From assembly GCA_019800895.1 (NCBI GenBank), contig JAHVKF010000002.1, positions 62,001 through 126,000 of the forward strand: a DNA stretch of 64,000 nucleotides. The letters run 5' to 3'. The notes beneath the pieces are model-generated. The model was given only the letters and a program-made list of their open reading frames with translations, made no database searches and was not told the DNA's origin. Origin of the DNA: Halomonas denitrificans (GTDB lineage: Bacteria > Pseudomonadota > Gammaproteobacteria > Xanthomonadales > Wenzhouxiangellaceae). Below, one piece after another: positions 28,053 through 36,674 of the stretch. Each line of letters begins with the position of its first letter. Positions within the stretch are counted from its first letter, which is position 1. A program made the translations under genes and the position numbers.

Positions 28053-29143
28053 GGGGCGTCGTCGCGATCCAGCGCCCGCACCGGCATGCCCGATTCAAGC
28101 AGGTGGGTGCCCAGCGCGATCACTTCGTCGCCGGGCGCCAGGCCGTCGGGCGTCTGGTTGCCAAGGATGCGGGCGTACTCCGTGTCGATATCGACCAGGG
28201 TGACCCGCAGCGGTTGGGCGCGGCCGTCTACGATCCGCCAGACCTGCGGCCCGAGGCCGCGTTCATTGATGGCGCCGATCGGCACCCGAAGCATCGGCGC
28301 GCTGCGGTCGGGTGAGGCATCGAGACCCAGCTCGACCCGGACCACCGAACCGAGCCGGGGGGATGGATCCGGGTCGACCAGGGCATAGCGCGCCGACCAG
28401 GTGCGGGTGGTCGGGTCCGCCGCCCCCGCGACCTCGCGCAGGCGCAGTTCGGCGCCGGCGTCCGGCCCGGTGAGGAGCCGACCCGTTGCCGGTTCACCGA
28501 CCGCTTCGGGAAGGTCGACGGCGATCTCGCGCGGGCCATCGAGCGCCAGCCGGGCCACCGCTTCGCCGGCTGCGACGACCTGGCCGGCTTCCGCCAGCAC
28601 GTCGATCACCACGCCGCCTTCGCGCGCGGTCAGGGTCGCGTAGTCCAGCGCGTTCGTCGCCTGTTCCAGCCGGGCCCGGGCCGCCTCGGCCCGTTCCCGG
28701 GCAGAGGCTTCGGCCAGTTCGAAGCGCTCGAACGCCTGGGCGCTGATGAACTCCCGTTCGAGCAGGTCCCGGTTGCGCCGCGTCTCGCCGGCGGCGGTCG
28801 CCACCTCCGCTTCGGCCGCCTCGAGATCGGCCCGGGCCACCTCGACTGCCTGGGCGAGGTCCCGGGGATCGAGCTCGAACAGCACGTCGCCGGCGGCCAC
28901 GCGCTGGCCGGCATCGATCAGGCGCCGCTCGATCCGGCCGCTGACCTGGAACGCCAGTGGAAGCTCGTGGCGGGCCCGAACGACGCCGGACAACTGGACG
29001 CCCCGACGTTCGGCCGACTCGACCGGTGCCGTGAGCACCCAGCGCGGGGCGGAGTCCCCCGGCGAGGACGACGGCTCACCACACCCGGCCAGCAACAGCG
29101 AGAGCGTCACGGCCGCAGCGAACGCACCCGGAATCCAATGCAT
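28049..29143 (-). CDS. RND efflux periplasmic adaptor lipoprotein
   Basis: The 364-residue membrane fusion protein starts at ATG 29143, followed directly by a lipoprotein signal (AAVTLSLLLAGC, Cys near residue 20); the open frame to 29278 adds no signal-like sequence. It has the beta-barrel, lipoyl and hairpin pattern: LPLAFQVSGRIERRLIDAG, a long Ala/Glu/Arg-rich coiled hairpin (about 90-160), then YATLTAREGGVVIDVLAEAG. It would join the RND subunit to an outer-membrane channel. It is first in the operon and overlaps the pump gene by four bases. It is divergent from the TetR gene, with a dyad in the shared promoter region. Confidence 0.9.
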   Translation of the reverse strand: MHWIPGAFAAAVTLSLLLAGCGEPSSSPGDSAPRWVLTAPVESAERRGVQLSGVVRARHELPLAFQVSGRIERRLIDAGQRVAAGDVLFELDPRDLAQAVEVARADLEAAEAEVATAAGETRRNRDLLEREFISAQAFERFELAEASARERAEAARARLEQATNALDYATLTAREGGVVIDVLAEAGQVVAAGEAVARLALDGPREIAVDLPEAVGEPATGRLLTGPDAGAELRLREVAGAADPTTRTWSARYALVDPDPSPRLGSVVRVELGLDASPDRSAPMLRVPIGAINERGLGPQVWRIVDGRAQPLRVTLVDIDTEYARILGNQTPDGLAPGDEVIALGTHLLESGMPVRALDRDDAP

Positions 29144-29169
29144 TGACAGACGCACCGCGGCCACCCAGA

Positions 29170-29199
29170 CTATTTGTGAACGGACCCGTATCGTAATAG
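29170..29199. promoter_or_regulatory. Nested 30-bp dyad, candidate TetR operator
   Basis: Two inverted repeats share one centre: outer CTATT (29170-29174) / AATAG (29195-29199), inner ACGG (29180-29183) / CCGT (29186-29189). It sits 27 bp before the adaptor start and 124 bp before the TetR start, where a local repressor would act. Binding is inferred. Confidence 0.5.
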
Positions 29200-29322
29200 A
29201 ACCGGGCCGCGATGTGTAGACTCGACGCGATGCCCGCGCAGAATCCGGGCGGGCGTTCTCCAGGAGACCGAACCGCATGAGTTCCCCTCGACACGGGCCA
29301 TCGAACGACCGGCCACGCCGCC

Positions 29323-29970
29323 ATGGCTGACGCCCGTTCGGCCCATCCCGCGCGGACGCGCGGCGTCGGTCGGCCGGTCGACCCGGCCAAGGACCGCGAG
29401 ATTCTCGCCGCCGGGCGGCGGCTGCTGTTCGGGGTCGGCCCCGAGGCCATCACGATGGAAGCGGTGGCGCGCGAGGCCGGGGTCGCCAAGCCGACGCTGT
29501 ACCGGCGTTATGCCAACCGCGACGAACTGATCGCCGCGGTAGCCGAAGCCGAGGCGGAGCGGATGGCGGGCCGTTTCGAGGTGGTCCCGGGCAGCATCGA
29601 CGACCTGCGCTCGGCGCTGGTCGATTTCGGCTGCACCTTGACCGGCTTCCTGCTCAGCGCCGAGCATCTACGCTTCGTCCACGCGCTCGGTGCCTCGGAC
29701 CGGATGCCTCAATCGACCCGGGACTCGATCTACACCCACGGCCCGCGCGGCACCCACGAGCGGCTTGCCGGCTGGCTGGACACGGTCCGTCGACGCGGCC
29801 TGCTCGACTGCCGCGACCCGGTGTTCGCGGCCGAGCAGTTCCTCGGGATGCTGATGGGGCTGGACCTGGTGCGAACGCTGTATCACGTCCCCCTGGTTCG
29901 CGATGCACGCGCGACCGAATCCCGGGTCAGCCGGCTGGTCGACGACTTTCTGCGCCTGCACGCGGCCTGA
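29323..29970 (+). CDS. TetR-family regulator, likely controls the RND pump
   Basis: The 215-residue protein has an N-terminal TetR helix-turn-helix (about 22-68: ILAAGRRLLFGVGPEAITME, then AVAREAGVAKPTLYRRY, the recognition helix). A helical ligand domain follows, with the C-terminal pattern of AcrR-like regulators (AEQFLGMLMGLDLVRTL). An Arg/Pro-rich arm (RTRGVGRPVD) precedes the HTH. It is divergent from the adaptor-pump operon, the usual arrangement for a repressor released by pump substrates. Confidence 0.9.
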   Translation: MADARSAHPARTRGVGRPVDPAKDREILAAGRRLLFGVGPEAITMEAVAREAGVAKPTLYRRYANRDELIAAVAEAEAERMAGRFEVVPGSIDDLRSALVDFGCTLTGFLLSAEHLRFVHALGASDRMPQSTRDSIYTHGPRGTHERLAGWLDTVRRRGLLDCRDPVFAAEQFLGMLMGLDLVRTLYHVPLVRDARATESRVSRLVDDFLRLHAA

Positions 29971-30038
29971 CGCGCGCCGACGCTCGCGCCTGCTCATCCG
30001 GGAAGGACCACCCGCGCGGGGGCCGCGCCGGGTCGGGC

Positions 30039-33000
30039 TCAGCTGCGTTCGGCCTGCGCCTCGATCAATCGGCCGAAGTCCTCGGCCGAGCCCGGGCGGC
30101 CGAGGTGGTATCCCTGGGCCAGGGGGCAGCCTTCCTCGTCGAGGATCGCCATCTGGGACTCGGCCTCGACGCCTTCGGCGATGACGTCCATGCCCAGCGA
30201 CTGGCCAAGGCGGACCGCCGAGACCACGAGCTGCAGATCGGCCGGGTTGTTCTCCAGGCCGTGGAGAAAGCGGCGATCGATCTTGAGCGCGTCGAAGGGG
30301 TAGTCGCGCAGGTAGCCCAGGGACGAGAATCCGGTGCCGAAATCGTCCATCACCATGCCCACGCCGTTTTCCCGCAGGGTCCGCATGGTGCTCAGCACCG
30401 ATTCGGCACCGCTGAGCAACACGCCCTCGGTGATCTCCAGGCTGATCGACGATGGGGGCAGCCCGTGTTCGCGGATCGCCGCGAGCAGGTCGTCGGCCAG
30501 CGCTTCGTCGCGGAACTGGCGCGGCGAGACGTTGATCGACAAGCGCAGGTCCGTATGGCCCTCGGCGTGCCAGGCGGCCAGCTGGCGCAAGCCGGTCTCG
30601 ATCACGAACGCGCCGATCCGGTCGATCAGACCCACGTGCTCGGCCAGCGGGATGAACTCCGACGGGGAGACGTCGCCGAGTGCGGGGTGCTCCCACCGAA
30701 GCAGCGCCTCGGCCCCGACCACGCGCCGGTCGTTGACCCGGACCACGGGCTGGTAGACCAGCGAGAGTTCGCCGCGACCGAGGGCCGAGCGCAGCGCCTC
30801 CTCGATCTCGAGCTGACGCGAGATGTCTTCGTTCATCGCCGCGGTGAAGAACTGGAAGCCGTTGCGGCCCTCGTTCTTGGCGTGGTACATGGCCGTATCG
30901 GCGTTCCGCATGAGGTCGTCGGCCGAGTCCCCGTCCTGGGGAGAGACCGCGAGGCCGATGCTGGCGGTGAGCATGATCTCGCGGCCCTCCAGCGAGAACG
31001 GGTTGCGAAAGGCGTGCAGCAGCTTCTGGGCCACCGTCGCCACGTTGCGCTCGTTGACGCGGTCGTCGATCAGGATCAGGAATTCGTCGCCTCCGATCCG
31101 CGCCACCGTGTCCTCTTCGCGCAGTTCGCCGACGAGCCGCGTGGCGGCCTGCTTGAGAATCCGGTCGCCGACCGCGTGACCGAGCGTGTCGTTGACCTTC
31201 TTGAAATGATCCAGGTCCAGGAACAGCACCGCCACCGGGGCGTTGATGCGCCGCGCGTGACGCAGGCTCTGGTTCAGCCGATCGAGCGCCAGCACGCGGT
31301 TCGGCAAGCCCGTCAGGCTGTCGTAGTGGGCCAGCCGGAACAGCGCTTCGGCGTCGCGCTTGCGTTCGGTGATGTCTTGGGCAAAGCCTCGCAGCCGGGG
31401 CACCGAGTCGTCGCCTTCGTAAAGGTCTGCGTAGACCTTGATCCAGCGCAGTTCGCCGTTGTCGGGCCGGATGATGCGGTGTTCGATGCTGTAGGGCTGG
31501 CCGGTCTCGACCGTCTCGCCCAGCGTGGCCTCGACCCGGTCCCGTTCGCCCGGCGGCGTCAGGGCCAGCACGCTGGAGCGGGTCAGCGCACGGTCGCCGA
31601 CGCCGAAGACCTTTCGCCATTCGTCCGAGGCCTGGAAGCGTTCCGAACCGACTTCCCATTGCCAGCTGCCCAGCCCGGCCAGGGCTTCCGCGTGGCGGCG
31701 CAGGGCCTCGCTGGCCCGCAATCGGGTCTCGACCTCGTTGCGATCGATCGCCGCCCCGACCAGGTCGCCCAGCACCTGCAGCAAGGACGCTTCGCGGTCG
31801 CTCCAGATCCGCTCGCGACGGACCGAGTCGAACCCAACCAGCCCGATCAGGCGTTCACCCGCCACGACCGGCAGCGTGATCAGCGAACGGATGTCCTCGT
31901 CGTCGAAGATCGCCTTCTCTTCGTGCCATTCAGGGCCCAGTTCGGCCACGCTGGAAATCACCACGGCCTCGTGGCGCTTGAGCTGCTCGAGCAGGCGGGG
32001 AATGGTGCTCGAGGGCATGTCCTGCAGGTTGTGCATCTCCGGGGAGATGCCGTCGGCGACCCATTCGTGGGTGTTGGTGTAGCGGGCCAGGTCGTCGCTG
32101 AAGCGGATCAGGTAGGCCCGGTCGACGTCGCACCATCGCCCGATCCGTTCCAGCGTCTCCGACATCACCCGGTCGAGGCTCGACTGGCTCGACTGGATGA
32201 ATTCCCTGGACGCATCGACCATCAGGCGCTGCAGGCCGATCGCGTATTCGAGCCGCTGGTTGGCCAGGTGCTGTTCGGTGACGTCCAGCAGCGCGCCGAC
32301 CAGTCGGTCCCGGCCCTCCTCGTCGCGGATCACGTTGACGTTGTCGCGCAGCCAGACTTCCGTGCCGTCGCGAGCCAGCATCCGGTATTCCATGGTGTGC
32401 GAGCGCCGCGCACGCGCTTCGCGCTTGCAATACGACACCACCCAGTCCCGGTCCTCCGGGTGAATGTGATCCGGCCAGAAATCGGGATCGGCCAGCCACT
32501 CCTCCGCGGTGAACCCCAGCACGCCCTCGATTTCGGGACTGACGAAATCGAACTCCAGCGTATCGGCGTCGGCCTCCCAGAGGACGGCCGCGGTCGACTC
32601 GACCAGCGTGCGATAGATCGCCTGCGAACGAGTCCTTTCTTCGGCTTCGTCCTTCAGCTGGATTCGTCCGCTGATCAGGCGACGCGTGCTGCGCGCCAGG
32701 CGGATGCTGACCGCGATCAGCGCGAGGCTGTACAGGGCCAGAGCGAGGAGAATCCAGTCGTCCGACGGCGTATCGGAGGACAGCAGGCGATGCATGAACG
32801 GCAGGATCGAGCCGGCCAGGAAGCCGACGGCGACCGGCCAGCTGCCGGCGAGATTGACCACGCCGCCGGCCACCATGCCGGCGATCACGAACAGAAGAAG
32901 GCCCTGCTCCGGTCCGGCCTCGGGGCGATACAGCACCCAGGCGGTGCTGCCCCAGACCAGGCCGCCGAGCACGGTGGCGATCGCGAACAGCACCAGCCAG

Positions 33001-33248
33001 CGGCCCGGACGATGATAGTGATCGCGGGTCCGGCGCAGGGAAAGAAGCAGACCGATGCGAAGGGCGGAGACGCCCAGGAACAGGGCGATCCACGCCAGCA
33101 GGGGGCCTTCGGGCCGGATCGGGAAGTGGACCGATGCAAGCAGGGCGACGACCGCGGCGCCGAGGATGACCGACAGCGGCACGCCGTTGAACAGCGCCCG
33201 GACCTGCTCCACCCGGATCCGGTGGGCCAGTGAGTGCCGTCGATCCAT
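30039..33248 (-). CDS. Membrane PAS-GAF-PAS-GGDEF-EAL sensor
   Basis: This 1069-residue protein starts at ATG 33248 (MDRRHSLAHRIR); the longer open frame has no hydrophobic or domain sequence. Six hydrophobic helices (about 20-190) form an integral sensory domain. Order after that: PAS about 215-330 (ends in a PAC-like GALLDVTEQ), GAF about 345-510 (WCDVDRAYLIRF, RSLITLPVV), PAS about 515-650, GGDEF (motif 719-723, RxxD site REED five residues before), EAL (847-849, with INVS, EITEG, DDFGTG, LKID, AEGVE, QGYHLGRP). Both catalytic halves look intact. It would integrate membrane and cytosolic cues into c-di-GMP level. It is convergent with the TetR gene and divergent from the monooxygenase. Confidence 0.92.
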   Translation of the reverse strand: MDRRHSLAHRIRVEQVRALFNGVPLSVILGAAVVALLASVHFPIRPEGPLLAWIALFLGVSALRIGLLLSLRRTRDHYHRPGRWLVLFAIATVLGGLVWGSTAWVLYRPEAGPEQGLLLFVIAGMVAGGVVNLAGSWPVAVGFLAGSILPFMHRLLSSDTPSDDWILLALALYSLALIAVSIRLARSTRRLISGRIQLKDEAEERTRSQAIYRTLVESTAAVLWEADADTLEFDFVSPEIEGVLGFTAEEWLADPDFWPDHIHPEDRDWVVSYCKREARARRSHTMEYRMLARDGTEVWLRDNVNVIRDEEGRDRLVGALLDVTEQHLANQRLEYAIGLQRLMVDASREFIQSSQSSLDRVMSETLERIGRWCDVDRAYLIRFSDDLARYTNTHEWVADGISPEMHNLQDMPSSTIPRLLEQLKRHEAVVISSVAELGPEWHEEKAIFDDEDIRSLITLPVVAGERLIGLVGFDSVRRERIWSDREASLLQVLGDLVGAAIDRNEVETRLRASEALRRHAEALAGLGSWQWEVGSERFQASDEWRKVFGVGDRALTRSSVLALTPPGERDRVEATLGETVETGQPYSIEHRIIRPDNGELRWIKVYADLYEGDDSVPRLRGFAQDITERKRDAEALFRLAHYDSLTGLPNRVLALDRLNQSLRHARRINAPVAVLFLDLDHFKKVNDTLGHAVGDRILKQAATRLVGELREEDTVARIGGDEFLILIDDRVNERNVATVAQKLLHAFRNPFSLEGREIMLTASIGLAVSPQDGDSADDLMRNADTAMYHAKNEGRNGFQFFTAAMNEDISRQLEIEEALRSALGRGELSLVYQPVVRVNDRRVVGAEALLRWEHPALGDVSPSEFIPLAEHVGLIDRIGAFVIETGLRQLAAWHAEGHTDLRLSINVSPRQFRDEALADDLLAAIREHGLPPSSISLEITEGVLLSGAESVLSTMRTLRENGVGMVMDDFGTGFSSLGYLRDYPFDALKIDRRFLHGLENNPADLQLVVSAVRLGQSLGMDVIAEGVEAESQMAILDEEGCPLAQGYHLGRPGSAEDFGRLIEAQAERS

Positions 33249-33398
33249 CTGCTGATCCACCAACGTCGGTCCCCTGCAGCGAACAGAACGGAGCCATCGC
33301 GCGGTCCGGTCCGCGCGAATCAAGCCTTCCCAGTCAACCCCAGGGTCAAGGCTAGGGGAAGCGGCCGCAAAAGGCAAACTCCGCGCTCTGCCACACTC

Positions 33399-33404
33399 TA
33401 GACT
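33399..33404 (+). promoter_or_regulatory. TAGACT -10-like box before the monooxygenase gene
   Basis: TAGACT lies 28 bases before ATG 33433, and the same hexamer occurs before the gene at 36675. No clear -35 box is visible, so this is a weak promoter call. Confidence 0.3.
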
Positions 33405-33432
33405 GCCGGGCAGCCCTCGTTGTGAACTGCCG

Positions 33433-34923
33433 ATGCCTCGATCGAATGCCTCGCACCTCGATGTCGCCGTTCTCGGGGCCGGATTCGGCGGCCTCGGGAT
33501 GGCCTGCCGGCTGCGCGCCGAGGGGGTCCGGAATTTCCGCGTCTTCGATGCGGCCACGGGCGTCGGCGGCACCTGGTGGGTCAACCGCTACCCCGGCTGC
33601 GCCTGCGACGTGCCGGCGCACCTGTACTCGTATTCCTTCGCGCCGAAGCCCGACTGGACCCGCCGCTTCGCGCCCCGGGCGGAGATCCAGGCCTACCTCG
33701 AGCAGGTCGCCCGCGACCGCGACCTGGACCCGCACCTCGAACTCGGATGCAGGATCGAGCGCACCCGCTGGGACGAGGGGCAGGGCCTGTGGCGGCTGGA
33801 CGACGTTCACGGCCGCCGGTGGACCGCCGACGTCGTCGTCTCCGCGCTCGGTGGCCTGTCGCGGCCGCTGCGGCCCGACCTGCCGGGCCTGGACGAGTTC
33901 GCCGGGCGGATCCTCCACACCCAGGCCTGGCCGGACCGCCTCGACCTGGCCGGCCGGCGGGTCGCCGTGATCGGCACCGGCGCGACCGCGGCCCAGGTGG
34001 TGCCCGAGATCGCGCCCGACGTCGAGCACCTGGACGTCTACCAACGCACGCCGAACTGGATCCTGCCCCGGCCCGACCGGCCGATCCGACCCTGGCAACG
34101 CCGGCTCTACCGGCGCGTTCCGCTGCTCCAGAAACTCGTCCGCTTCTCGATCTGGCTCGGCTCGGAACTGCGCGTTCCGGGCCTGGCCTGGTCGACCCGC
34201 CTCGCCGCCGGGCACCGGGCGCTGGCGCTCTGGCACCTTCGCCGCCAGGTGCCGGACCCGGAGCTGCGACGCGACCTGACCCCCGACTACGCGATCGGCT
34301 GCAAGCGCGTTCTGCGCTCCAGCGACTACTACCCGGCGCTTGTGCGCGACAACGTCGACCTGGTCACCGCGCCGATCCGGCGCGTGGAGCCCGATGGCCT
34401 TCGCAGCGCCGACGGCCGGCTGCGGCGCGCCGATACGCTGGTTCTCGCCACCGGCTTCCGCGCCACCGCACCGGTTCCGGGGGGCTTGTTCATCGGCCGC
34501 GGCGGCGTCGACCTTGCCGAGACCTGGGCCGACGGGCCGTCCGCCTGGCGGGGGGTGGCCGTCCACGGGTTCCCGAACCTGTTCCTGCTGATGGGCCCGA
34601 ATACCGCGCTCGGCCATAACTCGGTCGTGCTGATGATCGAGGCCCAGATCGGCTTCGTGATGAAGGCACTGGAGGCGCGCCGCGGCGACGTGCTCGAAGT
34701 CCGCGCCGATGCCCAGCGTGAGGACAACGCCCGGCTGCAGCGACGGTTGGCCGGGACGGTCTGGAACTCGGGGGGCTGCAGCAGCTGGTACCGGCACCCG
34801 GTGTCCGGGCGCAACGCCACGCTCTGGCCGGGCTTCACCTGGACCTACCGGAATCGGCTGCGCGGATTCCGCCCGGCGGCCTTCGACCGGCGCACACCGG
34901 CCGGGCCGCAGGCCGCGAAATGA
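33433..34923 (+). CDS. Flavin monooxygenase, Baeyer-Villiger type
   Basis: The 496-residue product has an FAD Rossmann start GAGFGG (15-20), GGTWWVNRYPGCACDVPAHL, the BVMO fingerprint FxGxxxHxxxW (F156, G158, H162, W166), a second NADPH Rossmann motif GTGATA near 185, and the distal LATGF and NLFLLMGPNT motifs. Type I BVMOs insert oxygen next to a ketone carbonyl using NADPH and O2. Substrate cannot be inferred; family members act on cyclic ketones, steroids or terpenes. It stands alone between the c-di-GMP sensor and a small exported protein gene. Confidence 0.9.
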   Translation: MPRSNASHLDVAVLGAGFGGLGMACRLRAEGVRNFRVFDAATGVGGTWWVNRYPGCACDVPAHLYSYSFAPKPDWTRRFAPRAEIQAYLEQVARDRDLDPHLELGCRIERTRWDEGQGLWRLDDVHGRRWTADVVVSALGGLSRPLRPDLPGLDEFAGRILHTQAWPDRLDLAGRRVAVIGTGATAAQVVPEIAPDVEHLDVYQRTPNWILPRPDRPIRPWQRRLYRRVPLLQKLVRFSIWLGSELRVPGLAWSTRLAAGHRALALWHLRRQVPDPELRRDLTPDYAIGCKRVLRSSDYYPALVRDNVDLVTAPIRRVEPDGLRSADGRLRRADTLVLATGFRATAPVPGGLFIGRGGVDLAETWADGPSAWRGVAVHGFPNLFLLMGPNTALGHNSVVLMIEAQIGFVMKALEARRGDVLEVRADAQREDNARLQRRLAGTVWNSGGCSSWYRHPVSGRNATLWPGFTWTYRNRLRGFRPAAFDRRTPAGPQAAK

Positions 34924-34924
34924 A

Positions 34925-34949
34925 AACGCCGGCGCGGGGCGCCGGCGTT
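34925..34949. terminator. Strong hairpin between convergent genes
   Basis: AACGCCGGCGC and GCGCCGGCGTT form a perfect 11-bp stem with a 3-base loop. It lies just past the stop of the monooxygenase gene and 25 bp past the stop at 34974 on the minus strand, where TTTCA follows. It could stop transcription from both sides. Confidence 0.65.
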
Positions 34950-34973
34950 GCAGAGGCTCCTGCGACCGCGCAC

Positions 34974-35420
34974 TTACGGCGTGTCGTACACCCGGTGCAG
35001 CACGGTCAGGTACCGGGTCGGTTCCCGGTCATCGACGTACTGCTGGAGGATGTGATAACTCTTGCCGGCCTCGACCACCAGTTCGATGGTGTTGTAGTCG
35101 GTGTCCCGGCGCGAGCGCGGGTTTCTCCAGTCGAGACCCGGCGGTCGGCGGACCTTCGACCGGACCGTGATCTCGTACCGGCCGGGCTCGAGCCACAGGA
35201 CATCCCGGTCACCGACGATGTTGCGGCCGTCGATCATGATGAACGTGACCTCGTAGAGCTCGTTGGCCGGGTAGCCGGGAAACCCGACGATCTGCGCGGC
35301 GTCGGGGCCGGGCTGGGTCAGCGGAAGCGCCTGGGCCGGCGACGCGGCGATCGCCGCCAGGGCCGCGAACAGCGTGCCCGCCAGCGCGGCGTGGAAGGAT
35401 GTGCGGAAACGAGTCGTCAT
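34974..35420 (-). CDS. Small exported protein, function unknown
   Basis: The 148-residue product has a signal peptide (about 1-31, ends PAQA). The mature part is a compact beta-type domain with YEVTFIMIDGRNI, WLEPGRYEITVRSKV and VEAGKSYHILQQYV, the pattern of PEGA-like or surface-exposed beta domains. No catalytic motif is visible. AGGAG lies seven bases before ATG 35420. The upstream region carries a phased GAA array at the same distance as the one upstream of the winged-helix regulator gene, suggesting control by that regulator. Confidence 0.7.
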   Translation of the reverse strand: MTTRFRTSFHAALAGTLFAALAAIAASPAQALPLTQPGPDAAQIVGFPGYPANELYEVTFIMIDGRNIVGDRDVLWLEPGRYEITVRSKVRRPPGLDWRNPRSRRDTDYNTIELVVEAGKSYHILQQYVDDREPTRYLTVLHRVYDTP

Positions 35421-35482
35421 GGCGAATCTCCTGTCTGGATGGACGTCGATGGACGTGGAGTCAGAATGCGTCGCGCCTGCGG

Positions 35483-35538
35483 TGAAGTCGATGGAACGGA
35501 CCTGAAATTGTCCGGAAATCGGCGTGAACCAGCCTGAA
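35483..35538. promoter_or_regulatory. Helically phased xGAA repeat array, site 1
   Basis: TGAA or GGAA occurs at 35483, 35493, 35503, 35514, 35525 and 35535, spaced 10, 10, 11, 11 and 10 bp. Tandem sites with this spacing are typical of OmpR/PhoB-type winged-helix regulators. The array begins 63 bp upstream of the start of the exported protein gene. It shares ATGGAACG-N2-CCTGAA with the array at 36535. Confidence 0.55.
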
Positions 35539-35558
35539 GGGCTTTCGATACAGGCCGT

Positions 35559-36473
35559 TCAGAATCCTTCGGCACGGAGTTCCGGCCAGCGCGCGACCAG
35601 GTCGGCGACCAGCGTCTCGGCCACCGCACCGGCCGACACGGGCGCGCCGGGATCACCGACCGCGGTGCCGGTCCAGACCACCTCACCGCGCGGCAGGCGC
35701 AGCAGGCGGGCCTCGATCCGCCAGCCGTCCCGGTCGTTCAGTCGGTCCGGGATCAGGCTGCCCTCGAGCACCAGCGACGCGCCAAGCTCGGCGGCCACGA
35801 ACTCCGTACGATCGCGGCCGGTCAGCGCATCGCCCATCGACGTCCGGCCGATCAGCACCAGGCCGTCGAGCTCGGCCTGCCAGAGCGCCGCCAGCAGCGT
35901 GTCGGCCAGGACCAGGTCGAGGTTGGTCGCATCGACCGCGGGGTCGCCGAGCATCTCGAACGGCACCACGGCCAGCCGGGGCACCGGATCCGCGGCCTCG
36001 TCGCGGTCGATCACCCACCACGCGAGCAGCGCCGCCATCCCCAGCACGATCACCAGGGCGGCGGCCCGTCGCCGGCGCCGCCCCATCGGCGGCTCCGACC
36101 CGCCCGGGTCCGGCGGCGCCGACCCGCTGGCCGCCGGGCTGGGGTCGGCCGGTTCGGTCCGGGGGTCGGCGTGGAAGCGGTAACCGCGGCGCGGCACGGT
36201 CTCGAGCAGCTCATCCGGGGCGCCGGTGGCGCGCAGCGCGTGACGAAGCTCCTTGACCAGCGCGGACAGGCCGGACTCGAAGTCGACGACCCGGTCTTCG
36301 CCCCAGACGGCCCGGCACAGGGACTCGCGATCGATCACCTGTCCGGGACGGGCGAGAAAGGCCTCGAGGAGCGTGGCCACCTGCGGCCGGAGCGTCTGTG
36401 CGCCGCCCCCGGCGCCTTGCAGCGAACCGTCGGAAGGATCGTATTCGAGCCCTGAAAAGCGAATCTGCGCCAT
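35559..36473 (-). CDS. ToxR/CadC-like membrane-anchored winged-helix regulator
   Basis: This 304-residue protein has an N-terminal OmpR-type DNA-binding domain (about 5-102: LRPQVATLLEAFLARPGQVI, then LCRAVWG, LVKELRHALRA, ETVPRRGYRF). A Pro/Ser-rich cytosolic linker leads to a single TM helix (about 137-154, AAALVIVLGMAALLAWWV). The periplasmic part (about 165-300) resembles the TolB/FlgO-type fold: RLAVVPFEML, GASLVLEGSL. Such proteins sense envelope cues while bound to DNA. Phased repeats lie upstream of its own gene and upstream of the next gene downstream, so autoregulation plus control of the small exported protein is likely (inference). Confidence 0.85.
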   Translation of the reverse strand: MAQIRFSGLEYDPSDGSLQGAGGGAQTLRPQVATLLEAFLARPGQVIDRESLCRAVWGEDRVVDFESGLSALVKELRHALRATGAPDELLETVPRRGYRFHADPRTEPADPSPAASGSAPPDPGGSEPPMGRRRRRAAALVIVLGMAALLAWWVIDRDEAADPVPRLAVVPFEMLGDPAVDATNLDLVLADTLLAALWQAELDGLVLIGRTSMGDALTGRDRTEFVAAELGASLVLEGSLIPDRLNDRDGWRIEARLLRLPRGEVVWTGTAVGDPGAPVSAGAVAETLVADLVARWPELRAEGF

Positions 36474-36534
36474 TGCCTCGTGCCTCGCCGGGACGTCCGA
36501 CGACCATTCTGCCGAACGCGCTGGAGAGAACCAT

Positions 36535-36570
36535 GGAACGAGCCTGAATCTTCCCTGAAACGCCGCGGAA
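36535..36570. promoter_or_regulatory. Helically phased xGAA repeat array, site 2
   Basis: GGAA 36535, TGAA 36545, TGAA 36556 and GGAA 36567 are spaced 10, 11 and 11 bp, with weaker AGAA 36527 and CGAA 36574 outside. CCTGAA is repeated 11 bp apart (36543, 36554). The array starts 62 bp before the regulator start. It also lies directly upstream of TAGACT (36605-36610), a -10-like box for the divergent gene at 36675. Confidence 0.55.
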
Positions 36571-36674
36571 ATGCGAACCCGTCATGCCCGACCGCCCGGC
36601 CCGCTAGACTTCGCGATCGGACCGGCCGCCGCAGCGCCGGTCGTACCCTGCGAAACCCCAGCCGGAGAGCCCGC

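Noticed and set aside
29217-29222. TAGACT as -10 box for the TetR gene
   Set aside because: It is about 100 bases before the start and has no -35 box at suitable spacing.
30039-33248. Histidine kinase reading of the PAS-GAF protein
   Set aside because: There is no phosphoacceptor histidine or ATPase domain; the output is GGDEF-EAL.
33249-33584. N-terminal extension of the PAS-GAF-PAS-GGDEF-EAL protein
   Set aside because: The added 112 residues lack any helix or domain and run through the promoter region of the divergent monooxygenase gene.
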